Origin: Firmicutes bacterium CAG:475
Lineage (GTDB): Bacteria > Bacillota > Clostridia > Christensenellales > CAG-917
Direction: 5' to 3'
NCBI GenBank assembly: GCA_000434435.1
Contig: FR895534.1
Location: 1-11,813, forward strand
DNA: 11,813 bases
Below the pieces are notes generated by a model. It ran no database searches and had not been told where the DNA came from. It saw only the letters and a list, made by a program, of their open reading frames with translations. The stretch's first letter is position 1, and each line of letters begins with the position of its first letter. Position numbers and translations under genes: made by a program. Shown here piece by piece: positions 5,272 through 11,813 of the stretch.

Positions 5272-6516
5272 TTATTCTGCGAGATAATCGCGGCAAGCGT
5301 CTTCGAGAGCTCTGCAAATCGCAAACGCGTCTTCGAGGTTTTTGCCTCTGACCATAACGCCGTGGTGTCCCATAAAGCATGCGGGTGCGTCGCCGATTGC
5401 CGCAGCAACGTTCTTCACAAGACCGTTTGTGCCGGGAAGAGCCGCCTTTGCGCAAGGAATTTCTTTGCCGAGAACGTCTTGATATTTTTCGGGAACGGGC
5501 ATTGCCTTTCCCATTGCGGCGAGGATGCAACCGTAGAACGGATGCGTATGAATGGTTGCGGTGATGTCTTTGTCGCCTTTGAGCAAAATCGCGTGGATAC
5601 CTTTTTCGCTGGTGGCTTTGTTTGTGCCCGTCCATTCGAGAGTTTCCATATTGACTTTTGCCATTTGTTCGGGTTTGAGCATAACGTAATCGATGCCGGA
5701 AGGAGTTGCAAGCATAAATTGGTCGTCAAGCTTGACGCCGATGTTGCCCCACGTGCCTTGCACGAGGTTTTCGTCGAGAAGTCTTACGCCTGCGTCCTTG
5801 ATGTCTTGAGCGATTTTCTTTTCCTCGTCGGTGACGACAGCTGTTTGCTTTTCTTCTTTTACTTCCGTTTCACCGCTTTCCGCCGCTTTTTGTTGCTTTT
5901 GATTTGTCTTGGAATATTTGAGTTTGAACACCACGTGCTCCAAAAGAGCCGCAACCGCACTCATATGTTGAGTGCCGCCTTTGCTCTCCGCAAGGATTTC
6001 GGCATTGCAAGCCTTGTCCAAAACGAGCGTTGCGGTGAAAACTTCATCGAGGGTACGTCCCGTCACGACCGCGCCTGCCTCGGGGAGCAAGCAGCAATTG
6101 CGTTGACCGGAAAGAGCAGCAACGACGTCGGACGCAACGTTCTTTTGAGCGCACTTTATAGACACGCCGCAAACCTGCGCCATATCGTCGAGGATAGGCA
6201 TAAGCGTTTTTCTCTTTTTGGAGAACTCAACGGTGCTGTCGCTGTCAACGATAGCGGCGGCATTTGCCTCTTTGTCTTGACGGATTGCGCAGAACAAGAT
6301 GACCGCAGCCGCACGGAAGTTGCCTTCAAGCGTTTCGATATTCTTGTCGTTGACAAAAGTCAAATTTTCTTCCTTGACGTCGGTGTAGTCGATTCTCGGA
6401 TTTGTGATGACGATGCCGTCCTCTTCTCTGACCGCGATGTAACCGCTTTGCAAATATTTCTTTTCCGCGAGCATTTTCGCGTATTTGTTGACGTTTGCAA
6501 CAATCAATTCGTTCAT
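5272..6516 (-). CDS. Two-domain class II aldolase/adducin family protein
   Basis: The 414-residue protein has two class II aldolase-like units joined by a charged linker (about 203-225). The C-terminal unit (230-414) looks active: GTWGNIG (254-260), TPSGIDY (271-277), E304 at SEKGIHAIL, the metal ligands H323 and H325 in TIHTHPF, and a third histidine H385 in MGHHGVM. The 19-residue gap from E304 to H323 equals that from E73 to H92 in fuculose-1-phosphate aldolase. The N-terminal unit keeps the fold pattern but has DSD in place of HTH and PEAG in place of HHG, so it has lost its zinc site. Family enzymes cleave or epimerise sugar phosphates; the substrate here cannot be read from sequence. 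Start: ATG at 6514-6516, six bases after AGGAG; an in-frame GTG 13 codons upstream has no ribosome site. Confidence 0.92.
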   Translation of the reverse strand: MNELIVANVNKYAKMLAEKKYLQSGYIAVREEDGIVITNPRIDYTDVKEENLTFVNDKNIETLEGNFRAAAVILFCAIRQDKEANAAAIVDSDSTVEFSKKRKTLMPILDDMAQVCGVSIKCAQKNVASDVVAALSGQRNCCLLPEAGAVVTGRTLDEVFTATLVLDKACNAEILAESKGGTQHMSAVAALLEHVVFKLKYSKTNQKQQKAAESGETEVKEEKQTAVVTDEEKKIAQDIKDAGVRLLDENLVQGTWGNIGVKLDDQFMLATPSGIDYVMLKPEQMAKVNMETLEWTGTNKATSEKGIHAILLKGDKDITATIHTHPFYGCILAAMGKAMPVPEKYQDVLGKEIPCAKAALPGTNGLVKNVAAAIGDAPACFMGHHGVMVRGKNLEDAFAICRALEDACRDYLAE

Positions 6517-6574
6517 ATCAATCTCCTGAATGTGCCGCATAAGCGTACACGACACTTATTATTGCTTTATCGAT

Positions 6575-6602
6575 ATTATATCAAACGCATAGAAAAAAGC
6601 AA
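6575..6602 (-). promoter_or_regulatory. Predicted sigma-A promoter of the aldolase gene
   Basis: Minus strand: -35 TTGCTT (6597-6602), a 16-base spacer and a perfect -10 TATAAT (6575-6580) preceded by TG. Leader about 50 bases. It gives the aldolase its own transcript, separate from the aminotransferase gene upstream. Confidence 0.78.
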
Positions 6603-6659
6603 GTTTAATTTTGTATTATGCTTTGCATAAAGATTGCTTAAAACGCGTTTGCTACTTAT

Positions 6660-6688
6660 GGCACAAAAGCGCGTTTGCTTTTTGTGCC
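6660..6688 (-). other. Second hairpin between aminotransferase and aldolase genes
   Basis: GGCACAAAAGC (6660-6670) pairs with GCTTTTTGTGCC (6677-6688) with a single bulged T. No U-run follows on the minus strand, so it is not a classical terminator; it may be a backup or a 3'-end stabiliser. The sequence CGCGTTTGCT occurs twice here, at 6644-6653 and 6670-6679. Confidence 0.45.
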
Positions 6689-6689
6689 A

Positions 6690-6722
6690 AAGAAAACGTC
6701 GGCGCACTTTTGTGCGCCGACG
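6690..6722 (-). terminator. Terminator of the class III aminotransferase gene
   Basis: Perfect 11-bp GC-rich stem CGTCGGCGCAC (6697-6707) / GTGCGCCGACG (6712-6722) with a TTTT loop, starting about 8 bases after the aminotransferase stop. On the minus strand it is followed by TTTTCTTT. Confidence 0.88.
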
Positions 6723-6729
6723 ACTTCGA

Positions 6730-8361
6730 TTAGTGAGGTTTCTTTTCAAATCTGGAAGCGTCTTCGCACTTTACGACGGTTTTGAACACGTTTTCAAAGC
6801 GCCGGAGTGCTTCGTCGATGATTTCGTCCGTATCTGCCATAGAGGTGTACAAGCGGCTACCGGCGAGCGTAACGATACCGTTTGCCATGTAGGCTGCGCC
6901 CATTTGCTCCATAGCGACCTTTCTTCTGAGCATCTCGGGTTTCTTTTTGAGCATCGGGATGATCGAACCGAGCAAGGACATATTGGAGAAGTCATAGCTC
7001 ATTGCGCCCGTGCATTCGAGGTGAACGATGCTGCCTTGGTTGTATACGACGTAAGGAAGGTTGTATTTCTTTACGAGAGCTTTGAGGCCTGTCGCAAGAC
7101 GATCGCCTGCTTTGCCGGCAACTTCGCACGCATTGTTCTTTTCGATCTCGCAAATAGCAACATATCCTGCATATGAGCTGAGCGGGTTTGCAGCGAGCGT
7201 GCCGCCGACGTATGCTTTCTTGCCCATACCTGCAAGACCTGCAGCCATGAGAGAAACGTACTCTTTCTTGCCGCCTACGCCGCCTGCGGAGGGATAACCG
7301 CCTGCAACGATTTTGCCGAACACCGTGAGGTCGGGATACATATCTCTGCCGGTGCCTTGACGTCTGAATTTGACGACTTTGCCGTCGACGAGTTTCTTGT
7401 CGTCAACCATCCAGGGCTTGCCGTCGATAAAGACGGGAGTGTCGTCAACTTTGTATTTGTCGCCGAAGAAGTAGCCTGCTGCACCATGGATACCCACTCT
7501 GAAGCCCGTGACGACTTCGTCGAAGATGAAGAGCGCGCCGTACTTTCTTGCAAGGATTCTTGCTTTCTCGTTGAAATCGAAATCGATGGGACGAGTACCG
7601 GATTCGGGACCGACGGGTTCGACGATAACGGCCGCAGTGCCTCCCTTTGCAACGTTTCTCTTGAGCATTGCTTCGAGCATGCCGAGATCGTTGGGGCGAA
7701 TTTCGTCGGTGGTCTTGTAGCAACCGGGGATACCGTGAGATTCGAGGAATTGACGGCTTCCGGGGATCTTCAAACCGTAAACCATTTGATCGGACCAGCC
7801 GTGATATGCGCCGCCGACTTTGATGACGCGTTTATGCTTGGTTGCGCAACGAGCAACACGGATTGCCGCCATAACAGATTCCGTGCCCGAACCGAGCATA
7901 CGGAACATTTCGCAAGCAGGCATCAACTCGTTGATCTTCTTTGCAAGCAGGAGTTCTCCTTCGTGGAAAAGACCTGTTACGGGGCCGCAAGTGTTGAGGA
8001 GTTCGAAAACTTTTTCTCTGACCGCCGGGAAGTTGCTTCCCAAAATGGTGGGGCCGCCCGCTTGAAGGAAGTCGATATATTGGTTGCCGTCGCGGTCGTA
8101 CAAATATGCGCCTTCAGCCTTCTCCATGCACATGGGGAACGGGAAGTTGAACGCAAGGTTGTGTTGAACGCCGCCGGGAATATACTTCTTTGCCTCGGTC
8201 GTGATTTCTTTGGACTTCGCGCATTTGGTGTCGAAATGATTGAGAACGTCTTTGAGAGCGTCTTCGGATACGCAATAGATCGGTTGATCCGTCAGATTCT
8301 TCAATTCTTTATTGATTTGCTTTGCATCTTGCCATTTGGAAATACCATAGCCGTTTGCCAT
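6730..8361 (-). CDS. Class III PLP-dependent aminotransferase, HemL-like, enlarged
   Basis: Pyridoxal-phosphate enzyme of fold type I with the order of glutamate-1-semialdehyde aminomutase: YIPGGVQHN (60-68), YDRDGNQYIDF (88-98), GSGTESVMAAIR (158-169), AYHGWS (185-190), IVEPVGPESG (246-255), FDEVVTGFR (280-288, D281 contacting the cofactor ring nitrogen), the Schiff-base lysine K350 in DLTVFGKIVAGGYPSAG, and GTLAANPLSS (387-396). At 543 residues it is about 110 longer than HemL. The excess is an N-terminal extension of some 50 residues and an insert at about 300-343 between the cofactor aspartate and K350 (the VDDTPVFIDGKPWMVDDKK part). No haem gene is nearby, so I do not call it hemL. Start: ATG at 8359-8361, six bases after AGGAGG. 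It precedes the aldolase on the same strand but has its own promoter and terminator. Confidence 0.92.
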   Translation of the reverse strand: MANGYGISKWQDAKQINKELKNLTDQPIYCVSEDALKDVLNHFDTKCAKSKEITTEAKKYIPGGVQHNLAFNFPFPMCMEKAEGAYLYDRDGNQYIDFLQAGGPTILGSNFPAVREKVFELLNTCGPVTGLFHEGELLLAKKINELMPACEMFRMLGSGTESVMAAIRVARCATKHKRVIKVGGAYHGWSDQMVYGLKIPGSRQFLESHGIPGCYKTTDEIRPNDLGMLEAMLKRNVAKGGTAAVIVEPVGPESGTRPIDFDFNEKARILARKYGALFIFDEVVTGFRVGIHGAAGYFFGDKYKVDDTPVFIDGKPWMVDDKKLVDGKVVKFRRQGTGRDMYPDLTVFGKIVAGGYPSAGGVGGKKEYVSLMAAGLAGMGKKAYVGGTLAANPLSSYAGYVAICEIEKNNACEVAGKAGDRLATGLKALVKKYNLPYVVYNQGSIVHLECTGAMSYDFSNMSLLGSIIPMLKKKPEMLRRKVAMEQMGAAYMANGIVTLAGSRLYTSMADTDEIIDEALRRFENVFKTVVKCEDASRFEKKPH

Positions 8362-8394
8362 AATTCGCCTCCTGAGATATTTGGAATTAATTTA

Positions 8395-8423
8395 ATTATA
8401 CCAAACGTAAAATTGATTGTAAA
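8395..8423 (-). promoter_or_regulatory. Predicted sigma-A promoter of the aminotransferase gene
   Basis: Minus strand: -35 TTTACA (8418-8423), a 17-base spacer and a perfect -10 TATAAT (8395-8400). Leader about 27 bases, ending in the AGGAGG ribosome site. Confidence 0.82.
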
Positions 8424-8591
8424 TATGCAAAACGGCGGAATAAACGATACAAAAGAGCGTTTATGTCAAATACGAAACAAAAAAGCGCAATTATCTAAAA
8501 GCGCAAATATCAACGATTTTCAAACAACAGATTAAATTTTCAATCTCGATGTTTTGTCAAATCGAAAAAGCGGTAAAAGTCCAAAACCGTC

Positions 8592-9077
8592 CTACAAAAT
8601 CGTCCGCCACTCAAAAACAAGTTTTTCAAGAGAATATTGTGCGTTAGCAGGGCTTGTCGACGGCAAAAGAGTCGCCATGTTTGCATACTCGGGATATGCC
8701 GACAAAAGATAGCGAAAAGACGCTTTTCCGTTGCAATAGATATGTGAAATCTTGCTTTTTGCAATCAGTGACGGAACGTCTGCCGGCGTCACGTTCGAAA
8801 TCGCGCTGTCCTTGCTCGCCTCTATGTCGCACTCCTCCACGCTGTCATAGAGCGCGATATGATGTTTATGCAAAAATCCGATGCGTTCCTCAACGGACAT
8901 CGAATATAAATCGACGTCGTATAAGCAAGAAAGCACCTTCCAAAAACGGTTTTTGGGGTGCATATAATAGAAATTGTTTTCAACCGACTTGACGGACGGC
9001 ACGCTTCCGAGAATAAGCACTCGCGACTCGCCGTCTATCACCGCCGGAAAGGGATGTTTAATATGACGAATTGACAT
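8592..9077 (-). CDS. Hypoxanthine-DNA (deoxyinosine) glycosylase, UDG superfamily family 6
   Basis: Base-excision repair enzyme that removes hypoxanthine, the product of adenine deamination, from DNA. The 161-residue length and motifs fit the single-domain HDG family: LILGSVPSVKS (21-31), FYYMHPKNRFW (36-46) with N43 in the position of the family's proposed catalytic asparagine, and the substrate-binding loop LPSTSPANA (138-146). Start: the only suitable ATG, at 9075-9077; the upstream GAG is a weak ribosome site, unlike most genes here. It follows dnaC on the same strand after a 109-base gap that contains a hairpin but no convincing promoter, so it may be read from the dnaD promoter. No clear terminator follows; a weak CGGT/ACCG hairpin before five T (about 8570-8590) is the only candidate. 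Confidence 0.93.
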   Translation of the reverse strand: MSIRHIKHPFPAVIDGESRVLILGSVPSVKSVENNFYYMHPKNRFWKVLSCLYDVDLYSMSVEERIGFLHKHHIALYDSVEECDIEASKDSAISNVTPADVPSLIAKSKISHIYCNGKASFRYLLSAYPEYANMATLLPSTSPANAQYSLEKLVFEWRTIL

Positions 9078-9087
9078 ATTTTATACT

Positions 9088-9115
9088 CTCACGCGCGCAA
9101 CGCACGTATTGCGCG
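9088..9115. repeat. GC-rich hairpin just upstream of the glycosylase gene
   Basis: CGCGCAA (9094-9100) and TTGCGCG (9109-9115) form a 7-bp stem with an 8-base loop. The block opens with CTCACGCGCGC (9088-9098), an 11-base exact copy of 2650-2660, and in both places GCAC follows shortly after. On the glycosylase transcript it ends 10 bases before the ATG, so it could limit ribosome access. Confidence 0.45.
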
Positions 9116-9186
9116 TATTATTATGGATTGATTCGCAAATCACTATGCAACGACAAAACTTGCTTTTTCAAATCCTTTCAAACGCA

Positions 9187-10104
9187 TCAAAGGCGCAAGT
9201 CGTTGCCTTTCATCTCGAGCATCATCGAATATTGCTTGTGGCTCAATCTTGAATAAATGCGCTCGCCGTAGCGATTGAGGATATTTTCCCCGGTTAGATT
9301 AGTGGTTATAACGGTTGCGCGTCCTCTCGTTTGTCTTTCTTCGAGCACCAAAAGCAGATATTCCACCGTTACGTTTTTGAGCATAGGCTCCGTACCCAAA
9401 TCGTCGATTACAAGCATATCGCAAGCGATAACATCGTGCAAAAGCGCGTTTCTCTCGGCAATCGGCGAGGTGTGGACGGTGAGCATGAGCGAACAAAACT
9501 CGTATGCACTGACAAACTTCACCGCATATCCTTTTTCGACAATCGCGCGCGCCATTGCGCTTGCAAGACAGGTTTTTCCCGTGCCTACACCGCCCGAAAA
9601 CACAAGCGTTTTGCACTTTGCGGAGGGGAATTTGTCAACGTACTTCTTCATAGATTGGTAAAGTTCGTCCGTCAAGGCACGTTGCTCTTTATTCTTGATT
9701 TTGGAAAGGTCGCAATCCTCAAACGAAAACTTTGCTCGACGGTCAATTTGACACTCTTCTTTCAAGTTTTTTATAAACAAGTCCCACACGCACGAGCAAA
9801 CTTTGCCGTCGACGTAACCCGTGTCGTTGCAAAGAGGGCAAGATGGTTTACTTTCGAAATCTTCTTCGCAAAAACCGTATTTTTTAAGCGTTTTTTGATA
9901 TTCTAAACGAGCTTTTTCGACCGTTTTCGACATATCTTCGTCGCTTGTCATAGCCGAAAAAGACGCGTCGATATACGCCTTGTTTGCACGCGAAATTTCC
10001 TCTGTTTCAAAGGCTTTTTTTGCAATTTCCTGCGCCTTGGCTCTTTGTGCGTCTATTTGTTTTTGACGCTCTGCGAGCGTTTTTTGCATAACTCTTCGTT
10101 TCAT
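9187..10104 (-). CDS. dnaC: DnaC/DnaI-type replicative helicase loader, AAA+ ATPase
   Basis: ATPase that loads the replicative helicase onto DNA with the help of a DnaD/DnaB-type partner. The 305-residue protein has an N-terminal helical, charged region (1-80), a zinc-binding segment with CPLC (89-92) and CSC (103-105), and a C-terminal AAA+ domain: Walker A GGVGTGKT (171-178), Walker B MLVIDD followed by LGTEP (230-240), sensor I TTN (267-269) and a basic finger region NRYGERIYSRL (277-287). This order matches DnaI of Bacillus and the clostridial DnaC-like proteins. Start: ATG at 10102-10104. The stop of the upstream dnaD gene ends one base before it (TGATATG), and its ribosome site lies in the dnaD 3' end, so translation is probably coupled. 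The protein is called DnaC or DnaI depending on species. Confidence 0.95.
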   Translation of the reverse strand: MKRRVMQKTLAERQKQIDAQRAKAQEIAKKAFETEEISRANKAYIDASFSAMTSDEDMSKTVEKARLEYQKTLKKYGFCEEDFESKPSCPLCNDTGYVDGKVCSCVWDLFIKNLKEECQIDRRAKFSFEDCDLSKIKNKEQRALTDELYQSMKKYVDKFPSAKCKTLVFSGGVGTGKTCLASAMARAIVEKGYAVKFVSAYEFCSLMLTVHTSPIAERNALLHDVIACDMLVIDDLGTEPMLKNVTVEYLLLVLEERQTRGRATVITTNLTGENILNRYGERIYSRLSHKQYSMMLEMKGNDLRL

Positions 10105-10105
10105 A

Positions 10106-11551
10106 TCACCACTCGATGTCCTTCAAACTGTCTATGCTGGTTATCACGCTTTTCAGCTCTTCTTGCGAATACGTGCGCTCTTCAAACGTCTTTTCTCTCG
10201 TCTTTTGACCGCTCTGCAAAGGCGTAAACTTCTTTGCGCCTTCAAGCGTATTGACGCCGTTTGCCTTGTAGGTCGAAAGCAACTGATTGACGAATGCGGT
10301 CGGATACGTCTTGCCCACTGCCTGCTCCGCGGCATAAAGAATTATATCGTCGCCAAAGCCCCACGTTACGCTCCAGGTGCGATAGTATTCTCTATCCTGA
10401 CTCGTAACCGTTCTCGATCGTCCGCTTGCCTCGATAATGCGCTTGATTTTGCTGTCGAGCTCGATTTGCGAAAGCATGTATTCGTCAATGCTTTTTGCGC
10501 TCAACAAGCCTTGTTTGTAGAACTTGTCAACGACGTTGTTCATGCCGTCAAGAGTGCGCACGCTGGATATAAAGCAGTGATGCGCAATCTTCGTGAGTGC
10601 GTCGAGGTCGAAACCTTTTGCCGTCCACGGCACGATGTACACCTCGATTTCATGCTCGAAAGATTCGTAATAAATGCCCAAATTTTTGTTGACGGCAACG
10701 GCGATTTCTTTGAGGTGTTCGCGATGCGATTGATAGTCGTTCATCTCCTCTGCCGTGAATATGGACATACGATAAAACTCGTCGAGTTTGGAATCGAGCT
10801 TTTTGAAGTTTTTTGCGCCTTTGAGCGTCTTTGCCGCAGCAAGCACGGCGTCGAGCTCGTAGCCCCAACTGCGAGTCCATTTGAGGAGCATTTGCTTTTC
10901 TTCGAGTTCCGCTCCGCCCTTTCTTCCGAGCGCGACAAGCACTTTTTGCATTTGCTCGGATTGTTGGTCGTATTCTGAAAGTTTGTTTTCTACGTCGCTT
11001 GCAGTGCGTACGCCGTCGGCAACCCAGTTGCGCGCAACGGTGAGAATGTACGGATACCTCACCCCCATGCCCTTCAAATTGATGCAGTATTGCACGATCA
11101 TGAGCATTGCGTCCTGTTCGAGCTTGCTCTCGTCAAGAAACATATAATACTCGTTATATTCATTGGGGGTGAGCATGCGCTCGGGGAAAAGCTGTTGCAG
11201 ATGAGTGTTAAAATCGTTCCACTTTTCGCTCTTGTATTTCTTGGGCGTTTGCATGGAGTGTTTCAAGCTCAAATATTGCACTTCGAGCGGTTGTTTGCTC
11301 ACGATTTGCACAAGTCCCATATCCTCGAAATAAGAATATGCGGATATGATGTCCGCCTCGGTCATGTCAAGACGCGCGCAAAGTTCCTGCACGCTGTTTT
11401 CCTTTTGCGGCGTCATACAAAGATACAAACCGTAAAGATAAACTTTGATTTGCTTTTCGTCGCAATAGGGCAAATGCTCGTTGATAAACAAGTTATCGAC
11501 AAGCGTAAACGTTTCCATCAAAAAGTCGCTTTGAAATTTTGCAAAACCCAC
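10106..11551 (-). CDS. DnaD domain protein with four DnaD/DnaB2-type repeats
   Basis: Primosome protein expected to remodel DNA and recruit the helicase-loader complex. The 481-residue protein begins with a winged-helix-like region (about 15-95: IKVYLYGLYLCMTP, then a helix-turn-helix pattern VQELCARLDMTEADIISAY). It is followed by four units with the DnaD C-terminal (DnaB_2) pattern: about 130-190 (ILTVARNWVADGVRT), 222-273 (WGYELDAVLAAAK), 305-359 (KGFDLDALTKIAH, then VVDKFYKQGLLS) and 389-442 (WGFGDDIILYAAE, then LLSTYKANGVNT), spaced 83-87 residues apart. The last unit is the most canonical. Typical DnaD proteins carry one such unit and are half this length. Start: GTG at 11549-11551, 8 bases after AGGAG; frames further upstream lie beyond the predicted transcription start. 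First gene of an operon with dnaC. Confidence 0.92.
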   Translation of the reverse strand: MGFAKFQSDFLMETFTLVDNLFINEHLPYCDEKQIKVYLYGLYLCMTPQKENSVQELCARLDMTEADIISAYSYFEDMGLVQIVSKQPLEVQYLSLKHSMQTPKKYKSEKWNDFNTHLQQLFPERMLTPNEYNEYYMFLDESKLEQDAMLMIVQYCINLKGMGVRYPYILTVARNWVADGVRTASDVENKLSEYDQQSEQMQKVLVALGRKGGAELEEKQMLLKWTRSWGYELDAVLAAAKTLKGAKNFKKLDSKLDEFYRMSIFTAEEMNDYQSHREHLKEIAVAVNKNLGIYYESFEHEIEVYIVPWTAKGFDLDALTKIAHHCFISSVRTLDGMNNVVDKFYKQGLLSAKSIDEYMLSQIELDSKIKRIIEASGRSRTVTSQDREYYRTWSVTWGFGDDIILYAAEQAVGKTYPTAFVNQLLSTYKANGVNTLEGAKKFTPLQSGQKTREKTFEERTYSQEELKSVITSIDSLKDIEW

Positions 11552-11573
11552 GATAATCACTCCTTTTATACGG

Positions 11574-11601
11574 AGTATAATCATAACACAACAATCGTCA
11601 A
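11574..11601 (-). promoter_or_regulatory. Predicted sigma-A promoter of the dnaD-dnaC operon
   Basis: Minus strand: -35 TTGACG (11596-11601), a 16-base spacer and -10 TATACT (11574-11579). Transcription would start near 11567, leaving a leader of only about 16 bases that contains the AGGAG site (11560-11564). Confidence 0.78.
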
Positions 11602-11684
11602 CAAACAAAAACAAAACTCCGCCGAATCTGAAAATAACAATATATTGTGTCCACTCCCGTTTTGCACGACGAATGAGCGTTAGT

Positions 11685-11813
11685 TCTTCCTCTACAAAAG
11701 TTTGGCGTTTAGAACTCTAAATTAGATATGCCCCCTCTTTCCTCACGTGTTTTGATCTTCCTCTACAAGAGATGAACGTCGTGTACTCTAAATTAGATGC
11801 GCCCCCTCTTTCC
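11685..11813. repeat. Two direct copies of a 58-base repeat, period 71 bases
   Basis: Copy 1 is 11685-11742 and copy 2 is 11756-11813, with 47 of 58 bases identical. Each has a left arm TCTTCCTCTACAA (13 bases, identical), a 16-base middle that carries 9 of the 11 differences, and a right arm with ACTCTAAATTAGAT, two variable bases and GCCCCCTCTTTCC. The right arm contains the palindrome TCTAAATTAGA, and both ends are pyrimidine tracts (purine-rich on the other strand). The 13-base connector (11743-11755) is not clearly repeated upstream of copy 1. Copy 2 ends on the last base of the window, so more copies may follow. It lies upstream of dnaD-dnaC; I do not recognise the element. Confidence 0.85.

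Noticed and set aside
5362..6630. 422-residue open frame on the plus strand
   Set aside because: Antisense shadow of the class II aldolase; it runs through that gene's promoter, has no ribosome site, and its composition is unlike a real protein.
6730..8361. Naming the gene hemL
   Set aside because: The fold and catalytic motifs match, but the protein is about 110 residues too long, has an insert near the active site, and no other haem gene is in sight.
7357..8535. 392-residue open frame on the plus strand
   Set aside because: Antisense shadow of the aminotransferase, whose catalytic motifs are intact on the minus strand.
8540..8591. Terminator for the glycosylase gene
   Set aside because: The possible stems are only 4-5 bp (CGGT/ACCG, TCGAT/ATCGA) and not well placed before a T-run, so I could not support one.
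11685..11813. CRISPR array
   Set aside because: The differing core is only about 16 bases, the two copies also differ elsewhere, the flanks are not palindromic repeats of usual CRISPR form, and no cas gene is present. Two copies are too few to judge further.

Overview
The window looks like chromosomal DNA of a Bacillota (Firmicutes) bacterium, most likely an uncultured clostridial or Christensenellales-like lineage. The signs are strong AGGAG-type ribosome sites before most genes, sigma-A-type promoters with 16-17 base spacers and often a TG upstream of the -10 box, a coupled dnaD-dnaC primosome pair, and a phosphoglycerate kinase with a long insertion. I see no phage, transposase, CRISPR, rRNA or tRNA gene. 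The lineage call is an inference from gene content and signals, not from a search.

Layout. The left edge (1-1119, minus) is a phosphoglycerate kinase whose C-terminus runs off the window. Next, also on minus, come the wobble tRNA methyltransferase trmL (1517-2071) and a 95-residue membrane protein (2186-2473), each with its own promoter and terminator. A 330-base intergenic region with a GC-rich patch follows. At 2806-3342 (plus) is a membrane protein with a winged-helix-like segment and a zinc ribbon; its promoter lies so close to the ATG that the mRNA should be leaderless. It converges on a Pr6Pr/AIG1-like membrane protein (3459-4241, minus), which in turn diverges from an HdeD/DUF308 membrane protein (4459-5067, plus).

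The centre holds a two-domain class II aldolase/adducin protein (5272-6516, minus) and a 543-residue class III (HemL-like) aminotransferase (6730-8361, minus). They are neighbours on the same strand, but each has its own strong promoter and a terminator lies between them. The right part holds a family 6 hypoxanthine-DNA glycosylase (8592-9077, minus) and a tightly coupled pair: a DnaC/DnaI-type helicase loader (9187-10104) and a long DnaD protein with four apparent DnaD-type repeats (10106-11551). The last 130 bases hold two copies of a 58-base direct repeat with a 71-base period, the second ending on the last base of the window.

Functionally this is a core-genome mosaic of glycolysis, tRNA modification, DNA repair and replication restart, mixed with small membrane proteins. 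The less ordinary items are the four-repeat DnaD, the aldolase with a dead-looking first domain next to an enlarged aminotransferase, the predicted leaderless zinc-ribbon gene, and the terminal repeats. I found no clear evidence of a wholly new multi-gene system.
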